DNA of 15,434 bases from contig MFGS01000001.1 in assembly GCA_001778355.1 (NCBI GenBank), positions 3,814 through 19,247 of the forward strand, read 5' to 3'. This document shows, in pieces, positions 7,474 to 12,818 of this stretch. The translations under genes were made by a program, and so were the position numbers. Position 1 is the first letter of the stretch. Each line of letters starts with the position of its first letter. Under the pieces are notes generated by a model that did no database searches, had not been told where the DNA came from, and was given only the letters and a program-made list of their open reading frames with translations. Source of the DNA: Candidatus Firestonebacteria bacterium RIFOXYA2_FULL_40_8 (GTDB lineage: Bacteria > Oederibacteriota > D2-FULL-39-29).

Positions 7474-8219
7474 TGCTGATTCTTAAAACGCACGCAGAAA
7501 TAGAACAAATGAAGGTAAGTTCGAAACTGACGGCTTTGGTGTTAAAGAGTTTAGAAAAAGAGATTTTCCCGGGAGTTACTACGGGAGAGTTGGACAGGTT
7601 AGCAGAGTCTTTGATAAAAGAAAATGGCGGAAAGCCGAGCTTTAAAGGATACCGTGGTTATCCTGCAAGTATCTGCGCTTCCTTGAATGAGGAAGTGGTG
7701 CATGGAATACCCGGACCCAGAAAAGTTAAAGAAGGCGATCTTTTAAAGATAGATATTGGAGTCTTTAAAGATGGTTTTCACGGAGATGTTACCGAGACCT
7801 ACGCAGTCGGAAGTATATCTTCGGAAGCAAAAAGATTGAAAGATATCACCGAAAAAGCTCTTTACGCGGGTATAGATAAGGTTAATTCTGAAAACAGGAT
7901 TGGCGACATCTCAAGTGCCGTGCAAAAAGTTGCAGAAGACGAGGGTTACACTGTTGTCAGGGATTTTACCGGACATGGTATAGGCCGGAATCTTCACGAA
8001 GAACCGCAGGTTACCAATTTTGGTAAAGCGGGTACCGGAATGAGGCTTAAAGAAGGGATGGTCTTCTGTATCGAACCCATGATTAATATGGGGACGGCAG
8101 AGGTTGAAATACTTAACGACCATTGGACCGTGGTGACAAAAGACAGAAAATTGTCTGCTCATTATGAACACACGGTGGCAATAGTAAACGGAAAAGCCGA
8201 GATACTAACCAGGTATTAA
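7473..8219 (+). CDS. map: Methionine aminopeptidase type I
   Basis: Cytosolic metalloprotease that removes the initiator Met from nascent proteins; pita-bread fold. At 248 aa it is a type-Ia enzyme with no N-terminal zinc-finger extension. All five metal ligands are visible: D94 (KIDIG), D105 (GDVT), H168 (GHGIG), E201 (IEPM) and E232 (YEHT). The substrate-contacting His is H77 in VVHGIP. The start ATG shares a base with the adk stop. The secY-adk-map-infA order is common in bacteria, where these housekeeping genes separate the spc and alpha clusters. Confidence 0.98.
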   Translation: MLILKTHAEIEQMKVSSKLTALVLKSLEKEIFPGVTTGELDRLAESLIKENGGKPSFKGYRGYPASICASLNEEVVHGIPGPRKVKEGDLLKIDIGVFKDGFHGDVTETYAVGSISSEAKRLKDITEKALYAGIDKVNSENRIGDISSAVQKVAEDEGYTVVRDFTGHGIGRNLHEEPQVTNFGKAGTGMRLKEGMVFCIEPMINMGTAEVEILNDHWTVVTKDRKLSAHYEHTVAIVNGKAEILTRY

Positions 8220-8227
8220 AAGGGACT

Positions 8228-8473
8228 ATGTCAAAAGAAGGAAATATAGAAGTAGAAGGTAAAATAGTTGAATCGCTCCCGAATGCAATGTTTCGGGTCG
8301 AATTAGACAAACCGGAAAAGGCTCCTAAAGATCAAAAGGGTCCGGTTGTATTAGCCCATATTTCGGGTAAGATGAGGATGCATTTCATCCGATTGCTCCC
8401 TGGAGACAGGGTAAAATTAGAGCTTTCGCCTTATGATCTCACAAGAGGCCGAATAACTTATAGGATAGGGTAG
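8228..8473 (+). CDS. infA: Translation initiation factor IF-1 with loop insertion
   Basis: OB-fold factor that occupies the 30S A site during initiation. The ends are canonical: IEVEGKIVESLPNAMFRVEL at residues 7-26, and VLAHISGKMRMHFIRLLPGDRVKLELSPYDLTRGRITYR to the end. The protein is 81 aa rather than the usual 71-73. The excess lies in one place, residues 27-39 (DKPEKAPKDQKGP), where the family has a tight turn of about four to six residues (such as ENGHK). The insertion is Lys/Pro-rich and falls in the loop between beta strands 2 and 3. The reading frame is intact, so this is not an obvious sequencing error. AAAGGG just upstream supports the ATG. Confidence 0.97.
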   Translation: MSKEGNIEVEGKIVESLPNAMFRVELDKPEKAPKDQKGPVVLAHISGKMRMHFIRLLPGDRVKLELSPYDLTRGRITYRIG

Positions 8474-8477
8474 AAAA

Positions 8478-8591
8478 ATGAAAGTAAGAGCATCAGTTAA
8501 AAAGATTTGTGATAAATGTCTGGTAATAAAAAGAAAGGGTGTTGTTAGAGTGGTTTGCTCTAACCCCAAGCATAAACAAAGACAGGGGTAA
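8478..8591 (+). CDS. rpmJ: Ribosomal protein L36, zinc-binding
   Basis: 37-aa 50S protein with a zinc ribbon. The translation reads MKVRASVKKICDKCLVIKRK and ends in NPKHKQRQG. The zinc ligands are C11, C14, C27 and H32, so this is the C+ form. It lies four bases after the infA stop in the canonical infA-rpmJ-rpsM order, with a GGATAGGG purine stretch at 8463-8470 as ribosome binding site. Identification is certain despite the small size. Confidence 0.97.
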   Translation: MKVRASVKKICDKCLVIKRKGVVRVVCSNPKHKQRQG

Positions 8592-8610
8592 TATTCCAAG
8601 GAGGAGTAAA

Positions 8611-9015
8611 TTGGCTAGGATTGCAGGTGTTGATTTAGCGAGAAATAAAAGGATCGAGATAGCTCTGGGATACATTTTTGGCGTTGGAAGAGCGACTGCC
8701 AATAAGATTCTCAAAGACACCGGAGTTAATCCGGATACTAAAGTACATGAACTCACTGAAGGTGATATTAAGAAAATAAGGGAGTATTTGCAGACCATCA
8801 GAGTTGAGGGTGATCTTCGCAGAGATGTTTACCAGAATATTAAGCGCCTTATTGATATCGGTTCGTACAGGGGACTGCGGCACAAAAGAAGCCTTCCTGT
8901 CCGCGGTCAGCGCACCAAGACCAATGCAAGAACAAGGAAAGGCCCTAGAAAGACCGTAGGCGTAATGAGAAAAGAAGTCAAAGCAATGGTTGATAATACG
9001 GCGGCAAAAAAATAA
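8611..9015 (+). CDS. rpsM: Ribosomal protein S13 (TTG start)
   Basis: 30S head protein forming intersubunit bridges and contacting P-site tRNA. The start is TTG at 8611, giving MARIAGVDLARNKRIEIALG, the conserved N-terminus. The upstream ATG at 8539 lies inside rpmJ and would add 24 non-homologous residues. The site AAGGAGGAG at 8598-8606 supports the TTG. The 134-aa product has the helix-two-turn-helix segment (IFGVGRATANKIL) and the basic tail RGLRHKRSLPVRGQRTKTNARTRKG that closes the family. A 78-base gap follows before rpsK. Confidence 0.97.
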   Translation: MARIAGVDLARNKRIEIALGYIFGVGRATANKILKDTGVNPDTKVHELTEGDIKKIREYLQTIRVEGDLRRDVYQNIKRLIDIGSYRGLRHKRSLPVRGQRTKTNARTRKGPRKTVGVMRKEVKAMVDNTAAKK

Positions 9016-9030
9016 GAATCATTGGTTGTT

Positions 9031-9063
9031 TTGATTTTGCCGTTAGTAGACTTCTAATAATAT
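9031..9063 (+). promoter_or_regulatory. Possible weak internal promoter before rpsK
   Basis: The 78-base gap between rpsM and rpsK is the longest inside the ribosomal cluster. It contains TTGATT at 9031-9036 and an AT-rich TAATAA/TAATAT at 9055-9063, spaced 18-21 bases. This could be a weak sigma-70-type promoter giving extra transcription of rpsK-rpsD-rpoA-rplQ. In AT-rich DNA such matches arise by chance, so confidence is low. No hairpin terminator was found in the gap. Confidence 0.25.
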
Positions 9064-9093
9064 GATAAAGAAAGAAATCAAGGAGAATTCTAA

Positions 9094-9552
9094 ATGGATG
9101 AAGTAAAGAAAGAAACGAAATCGCAGGCTGCAGCACCTGTCGCAGCTACGGCTCCGGCTTCTGCTACCGCTCCTGCGAGAGAGATAAAAAAACCTGAAAA
9201 TCGGCCTATGAAAAAAGGCACGGCCCATATTTTCTCGAGGTTTAATAATACGATAGTTTCCATTGCGGATGTGGCAGGCAAAGTTGGAGCCTGGGCGTCT
9301 TCAGGAAGTGTCGGTTTTAAAGGATCGAGAAAGGGAACTCCGTTTGCAGCGCAGCTTGCGGCTGAAACGGCGGCAAAAAAAGCGTTTGATAAGGGATTTA
9401 CCCATGTAGAAGTGCATGTTAAAGGTCCCGGAGCAGGAAGAGAGTCGGCCATTAGGTCAATTCAAACCGCCGGTCTGAAGATTACTTTAATCAAAGATGT
9501 GACGCCGATCCCTCATAACGGGTGCAGGCCAAGAAAGAAAAGAAGAGTATAA
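9094..9552 (+). CDS. rpsK: Ribosomal protein S11 with Ala/Pro-rich N-terminal extension
   Basis: 30S platform protein lining the E site and mRNA exit. The core from about residue 41 is unmistakable: GTAHIFSRFNNTIVSIADV, GFKGSRKGTPFAAQLAAETAA, VEVHVKGPGAGRESAIRSI and the terminal DVTPIPHNGCRPRKKRRV. The first 40 residues are unusual: a charged start (MDEVKKETKS) followed by Ala/Pro/Thr/Ser-rich low complexity (about residues 11-29). This makes the protein 152 aa rather than about 129. The ATG at 9094 is supported by AAGGAG at 9080-9085, and I see no good ribosome binding site for a shorter form, so the extension appears to be translated. Confidence 0.96.
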   Translation: MDEVKKETKSQAAAPVAATAPASATAPAREIKKPENRPMKKGTAHIFSRFNNTIVSIADVAGKVGAWASSGSVGFKGSRKGTPFAAQLAAETAAKKAFDKGFTHVEVHVKGPGAGRESAIRSIQTAGLKITLIKDVTPIPHNGCRPRKKRRV

Positions 9553-9570
9553 CCTTAAGGAGGATCTAAG

Positions 9571-10206
9571 TTGGCTAGGATTACTGGAGCAAAATGCAGG
9601 TTGTGCAGAAGAGAAAAAATAAAACTCTTTTTGAAGGGTGACAGGTGTTATACCGGTAAGTGTGCTATTGAGAAAGGCGGTATTATCCCCGGTCAGCACG
9701 GAAAAAAGATGTCAAAACTCTCCGAGTATGGTGTTCGTCTCAGAGAAAAACAACGCGCCAAGAGAATATACGGCATGAACGAAGGTCAGTTCAGGAGATT
9801 CTACGGCATAGCCGCGGGCAAGAAAGGTGTTACCGGTGAGTATCTTTTAAAACTCCTTGAAAGCCGTCTTGATTCTGTGGTTTATAGGGCCGGTCTGGCT
9901 GCGTCCAGAGATGCCGCAAAAATACTGGTTCTTCACGGGCATGTTCAGGTAAACGGCAAGTTTGTTAACATAGCTTCGTATATATTGGCACCCGGTGATA
10001 TAGTTACCGTAAAGGAAAAGTCAAAAGGCATGAAAGCAATAAAGATGAGCATTGACAGGGTGAAGGAAAGAGGCGGCATTACTTCCGGGGCCTGGCTTGA
10101 TGTTGATTTTGATAATCTTAAGGTTACTTTTAAGAAAATGCCTGAAGAATCTGAGATTGGCTCAATACTTAATAAACAGCTGATCGTTGAATTCTATAAT
10201 AGATAA
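9571..10206 (+). CDS. rpsD: Ribosomal protein S4, zinc-binding (TTG start)
   Basis: 30S assembly initiator at the mRNA entry site; in model bacteria it represses the alpha operon. The start is TTG at 9571 after AAGGAGGA at 9557-9564. The N-terminus carries a zinc site C9, C12, C26, C31, matching the C+ S4 of Thermus. The S4 RNA-binding domain covers roughly residues 98-160 (LESRLDSVVYRAGLAASRDAAK and HGHVQVNGKFVNIASYILAPGD). Length 211 aa is normal. The first twelve bases of the gene are identical to those of rpsM. Confidence 0.98.
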   Translation: MARITGAKCRLCRREKIKLFLKGDRCYTGKCAIEKGGIIPGQHGKKMSKLSEYGVRLREKQRAKRIYGMNEGQFRRFYGIAAGKKGVTGEYLLKLLESRLDSVVYRAGLAASRDAAKILVLHGHVQVNGKFVNIASYILAPGDIVTVKEKSKGMKAIKMSIDRVKERGGITSGAWLDVDFDNLKVTFKKMPEESEIGSILNKQLIVEFYNR

Positions 10207-10221
10207 TTAGGGGGAAAATTT

Positions 10222-11268
10222 ATGAAATGGAAAAGGATGGAGATGCCAAAGAGCTTGGAAGTTGATTCCAGCACCCTTACCGGCGTTTATGGTAAATTTG
10301 TTGCCGAACCTTTTGAACGGGGCTATGGACAGACTGTAGGTACCGCGCTTAGACGGGTACTGCTTTCCTCAATTCAGGCGGCTGCAGTTACCTCTATTAA
10401 AATAGAAAATGTTCTTCACGAATTCGGAACTATTAAAGGCGTTTTGGAAGATGTAACGCACATCATACTAAATGTGAAACAAATTAAGATAAACCTGCAC
10501 GGTAATGCACCTAAGAAATTAACATTGAACGTTGAAGGTGCAAAAACGGTAACCGCAGGAGATATTACTCCTGATGCAGAAATAGAGATCGTTAATCCTG
10601 AACTGGTTATTGCGACCACAACTTCTGCCAGTTCAAAACTGGTTATCGAATTTGTAGTTGATACCGGAAGAGGTTATGTTGTAAGCGAAGATAATAAAAA
10701 AGAAGGCACTCCTATCGGTGTGATCCCGGTGGATTCTATTTTCACTCCCGTAACAAGGGTGAATTATACGGTAGAGAACACCAGAGTCGGACAGCAGACA
10801 GATTACGAAAAACTTGTTCTTGAGATATGGACCGACGGCAGAATTAAGCCGGAAGAAGCGCTTTCCTATGCCGCAAAGATAATGAAAGACCACCTGGCGG
10901 TATTCATCGGAAATGAAGATGAGCTGGTAATGGAAGATGAAAGTTCGGTGGATAAAAACAATGCGCAAATGGAAGAAATGCTTAAAAAGAGCGTTGATGA
11001 ACTTGAGCTCTCTGTACGTTCCGCGAACTGTTTAAAGATAGCCGGTATTAAATCCATTGATGAACTGGTTAAAAAGAGCGAAAATGAAATGCTGAAATAC
11101 AGAAACTTCGGAAAGAAGTCGTTGAAAGAGATTAGCGATATACTTAAGAGTATGGGACTTGCTTTCAATATGGATCTTGATTCTCCTGATATACCCGAAG
11201 ACTGCGAGCTTCCTGAAGATGTGACCCCGATTTATGTTGAGAAAGAAAAAAAACCAAAGAAGAAGTAG
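10222..11268 (+). CDS. rpoA: RNA polymerase subunit alpha
   Basis: Assembly platform of RNA polymerase. The N-terminal domain (about 1-235) contains FAEPFERGYGxTVGTALRRVLLSS-type sequence at 27-50 and the dimerisation/beta-contact segments. The C-terminal domain (about 252-315) has the DNA UP-element and activator determinants intact: R266, N269, G297, K298, S300 and E303, offset by one from E. coli numbering. After the CTD there is an acidic Pro/Asp/Glu segment and a terminal basic run (KEKKPKKK). Total length is 348 aa, about 20-30 longer than typical. AGGGGGA at 10209-10215 supports the ATG. Intact CTD determinants mean UP-elements such as AT-rich DNA upstream of -35 sites could be recognised here. 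Confidence 0.98.
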   Translation: MKWKRMEMPKSLEVDSSTLTGVYGKFVAEPFERGYGQTVGTALRRVLLSSIQAAAVTSIKIENVLHEFGTIKGVLEDVTHIILNVKQIKINLHGNAPKKLTLNVEGAKTVTAGDITPDAEIEIVNPELVIATTTSASSKLVIEFVVDTGRGYVVSEDNKKEGTPIGVIPVDSIFTPVTRVNYTVENTRVGQQTDYEKLVLEIWTDGRIKPEEALSYAAKIMKDHLAVFIGNEDELVMEDESSVDKNNAQMEEMLKKSVDELELSVRSANCLKIAGIKSIDELVKKSENEMLKYRNFGKKSLKEISDILKSMGLAFNMDLDSPDIPEDCELPEDVTPIYVEKEKKPKKK

Positions 11269-11278
11269 GAGCTAAATT

Positions 11279-11713
11279 ATGAGGCATAGAGTAAACGGTA
11301 ATAGATTAAGCAGGGTTTATGAAGTCAGGCAGGCGCTAATTAAAAACCTGGAGACTTCGTTATTTAAGTCCGAGAGGATTGTTACGACACTGGCAAAAGC
11401 AAAGGTGCTGAGAGGTAAAGCAGAAAAGCTGATTACTCTGGCAAAAAAAGGCGGGCTTTCGAATATCCGTCAGATAGAGCAGTCAATCAAGGAAAAGAGC
11501 GTTCTTTTTAAACTTTTGAACGTTATAGCTCCTCGGTTTAAAGACAGGAACGGCGGGTACACCAGGATAATTAAGTATAAAAACCGGAAAGGTGATGACG
11601 CTCTTGTTGTAATGATCGAACTTGTTGTAAGACAGAAGAAAGAGAAAAAGATTAAGAAGGGTGAAAAACCGGAGGAAAAAGGCAAAGAACTTGAAGCTCC
11701 GGCAAAAAAGTAG
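11279..11713 (+). CDS. rplQ: Ribosomal protein L17
   Basis: 50S protein near the tunnel exit. The N-terminus MRHRVNGNRLSRV, followed by RQALIKNLETSLFKSERIVTTLAKAKVLRGKAEKLITLAK, is the family signature; it continues to DRNGGYTRIIKYKNRKGDDALVVMIELV. The last 28 residues are a Lys/Glu-rich tail ending in EAPAKK, comparable with the tails on S3 and S17. Total 144 aa. AGGAG at 11267-11271 overlaps the rpoA stop. It is the last gene of the ribosomal cluster and is followed by a strong hairpin terminator. Confidence 0.98.
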   Translation: MRHRVNGNRLSRVYEVRQALIKNLETSLFKSERIVTTLAKAKVLRGKAEKLITLAKKGGLSNIRQIEQSIKEKSVLFKLLNVIAPRFKDRNGGYTRIIKYKNRKGDDALVVMIELVVRQKKEKKIKKGEKPEEKGKELEAPAKK

Positions 11714-11731
11714 TCTAACGGATATTTAAAT

Positions 11732-11762
11732 AAAGGCGCCTGAAAGGGCGCCTTTTGTTTTT
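11732..11762 (+). terminator. Rho-independent terminator of the ribosomal cluster
   Basis: A perfect 9-bp stem pairs AAAGGCGCC (11732-11740) with GGCGCCTTT (11747-11755) around the six-base loop TGAAAG, and is followed by a T-rich run (TTTTGTTTTT). It begins 18 bases after the rplQ stop and ends the alpha operon transcript. Confidence 0.93.
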
Positions 11763-11839
11763 AATGGATTTACCGGTTGTTTTAAGGCGTTTTACACACT
11801 GTTTAGCGGGATTACACCCTTTCAAAAGTGAATTGGCAA

Positions 11840-11868
11840 TTGACACTAATTGAGGATTTTGATAATAT
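11840..11868 (+). promoter_or_regulatory. Sigma-70-type promoter for the secreted-protein gene
   Basis: TTGACA at 11840-11845, a 17-bp spacer, and TAATAT at 11863-11868 preceded by TG one base upstream (TGATAATAT), which is an extended -10. Predicted transcription start is about 11875. The transcript would carry a leader of about 200 nt containing the 32-bp repeat array before the gene at 12077. Confidence 0.75.
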
Positions 11869-11912
11869 TAGATGAATTGAAGGGGGGCAGAAAAGAAGTA
11901 AAGGAAAAAATT

Positions 11913-12031
11913 GATCCGCCTGGATAATTGGCAGATCCTCAAAAGATCCGCCTGGATAATTGGCAGATCCTCAAAAGATCCGCCTAGATAATTGGCAGAT
12001 CCTCAAAAGATCCGCCTAGATAATTGGCGGA
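11913..12031 (+). repeat. Tandem array of 32-bp hairpin-forming repeats (3 full units plus one partial)
   Basis: Units begin at 11913, 11945, 11977 and 12009. Units 1 and 2 are identical; unit 3 differs by one base (G to A at unit position 10). Unit 4 shares that change but is truncated and diverges after about 23 bases. Each unit has a left arm GATCCGCC, a nine-base centre and a right arm GGCAGATC, an inverted repeat with one C/A mismatch on the + strand (T/G wobble on the - strand). In unit 4 the right arm reads GGCGGA, which pairs perfectly with TCCGCC. The spacing is constant and there are no variable spacers, so this is not a CRISPR array. It lies between the promoter at 11840 and the start codon at 12077. 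The rest of the gene-free region 11763-12076 shows nothing else I can name. Confidence 0.95.
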
Positions 12032-12063
12032 CGAATATATATAGAATAAATTAAGGTTGTTTG

Positions 12064-12073
12064 AAAAGGAGGA
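12064..12073 (+). promoter_or_regulatory. Strong ribosome binding site of the secreted-protein gene
   Basis: AAAAGGAGGA ends three bases before the ATG at 12077. Its GAGGA core is complementary to the TCCTC found in each of the three complete upstream repeat units. Confidence 0.7.
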
Positions 12074-12076
12074 ATT

Positions 12077-12628
12077 ATGAAGTCAGTTAAAACGAAAGTG
12101 TTTTCAGGTTTGCTGGTATTTGGATTAATTTTGCTCTTTTCCGGAGTTGCCAATGCAAAGGATTTTATGTTTATTTTAAAATTTGACAAAGGCGAAATGT
12201 TCAATGATTTTGACCCATCCAAAGTTGAAATGGGTCTTGCAAAAGAACATATGGCAAAAGGCGCTAAGGTCAGTATGAAACTGATGTTTAAAACAAAATG
12301 CGGTATAGGAGAGTTACATCCCGGAAGAGCTGCTTGGGGAGAATTTACAAAGATGACGTTTACCGTGTATAATGATTCAAAAGAAGAAAGAAAAATGAAA
12401 GTTATTGTTAAAGGCGCGAAAGAACCGGCAAACGGAGATACAAACAGAATGGACTATGTATGCAAACTTCCTCCCGGTGAAAGTGTACAAACTATAGACT
12501 TGACGAAGGAAAAATGCAAGGATGGAACCTCGACGCTGGATTTAAGCAAAATCTATCTTTATGCTTTTTCAAATCCTGATGAAGAACCGCTCACAGTATA
12601 TATAAGTGATTTAAAGTTAGTAAAGTAG
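12077..12628 (+). CDS. Secreted protein, probable beta-jelly-roll (galactose-binding-like) domain
   Basis: No family name recognised. Residues 1-27 form a clear signal peptide: basic MKSVKTK, hydrophobic core (about 9-22) and a VANA cleavage site before KDF. The mature part, about 156 aa, has the layout of carbohydrate-binding-module-like jelly rolls: FDKGEMFNDF near the start, a Trp at 88 (AAWGEFTKMTFTVYN), a strand of the type KMKVIVKG, LPPGESVQTIDL at 131-142, LDLSKIYLYAF at 154-164, and a final strand PLTVYISDLKLVK. That ending resembles the 'YIDdirL' close of such domains. Three cysteines (75, 129, 147) are present. No catalytic motif, lipobox or transmembrane anchor is seen, so the protein is presumably periplasmic or exported. 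It is monocistronic, with its own promoter, repeat-bearing leader and terminator. The function is unknown; binding to a glycan or cell-envelope ligand is inference from fold resemblance. Confidence 0.85.
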   Translation: MKSVKTKVFSGLLVFGLILLFSGVANAKDFMFILKFDKGEMFNDFDPSKVEMGLAKEHMAKGAKVSMKLMFKTKCGIGELHPGRAAWGEFTKMTFTVYNDSKEERKMKVIVKGAKEPANGDTNRMDYVCKLPPGESVQTIDLTKEKCKDGTSTLDLSKIYLYAFSNPDEEPLTVYISDLKLVK

Positions 12629-12639
12629 AAAATTCTCCC

Positions 12640-12680
12640 AAAAGCCCGGTTTAGAAGTTAAACCGGGCTTTTGTATTTTA
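12640..12680 (+). terminator. Rho-independent terminator after the secreted-protein gene
   Basis: A perfect 13-bp stem pairs AAAAGCCCGGTTT (12640-12652) with AAACCGGGCTTTT (12660-12672) around a seven-base loop, followed by TTTTGTATTTTA. A-richness on the left arm means it could also terminate transcription in the opposite direction, but no - strand gene is present. It isolates this unit from the signalling operon. Confidence 0.93.
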
Positions 12681-12760
12681 ATGCATTATAAATACCCTGT
12701 ATATATTTTGTTTGTAAAATACTATGTATTTATGGCTGTTTCATTGAAAAAAAATATTAT

Positions 12761-12788
12761 TTGACAAATACCGGTCTTCTACTATAAT
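12761..12788 (+). promoter_or_regulatory. Consensus sigma-70 promoter of the phosphatase operon
   Basis: Perfect TTGACA (12761-12766) and perfect TATAAT (12783-12788) with a 16-bp spacer. An A/T-rich tract (12746-12760) lies directly upstream and could act as an UP-element for the intact RpoA C-terminal domain. Transcription would start at about 12795, leaving a leader of only about 24 nt before the ATG at 12819. Confidence 0.85.
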
Positions 12789-12795
12789 ATAGTAG
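12779..12795. promoter_or_regulatory. 17-bp palindrome over the -10 element, candidate operator
   Basis: CTACTATA-A-TATAGTAG is a perfect 8-bp inverted repeat around one central base. It completely contains the TATAAT box and reaches to the predicted transcription start. This is where a dimeric repressor would block polymerase binding. An operator role is inferred; the symmetry itself is directly visible. Confidence 0.5.
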
Positions 12796-12818
12796 GAACA
12801 AGAGGGTATCGACACTAA

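Noticed and set aside
8539..8610. Longer S13 starting at ATG 8539
   Set aside because: It overlaps rpmJ and adds non-homologous residues; TTG 8611 has a strong ribosome binding site and the conserved MARIAGVDLARNKR start.
9090..9452. 120-codon minus-strand frame opposite rpsK
   Set aside because: It arises from the Ala/Pro-rich codons and conserved S11 core read in reverse; it has no independent support.
11913..12031. Possible CRISPR array
   Set aside because: Units are directly contiguous at a fixed 32-bp period with no unique spacers, and no cas genes are present.
12016..12222. Minus-strand frame across the repeat end and the secreted-protein start
   Set aside because: It is antisense to a gene with promoter, ribosome binding site and signal peptide; the translation has no recognisable domain.
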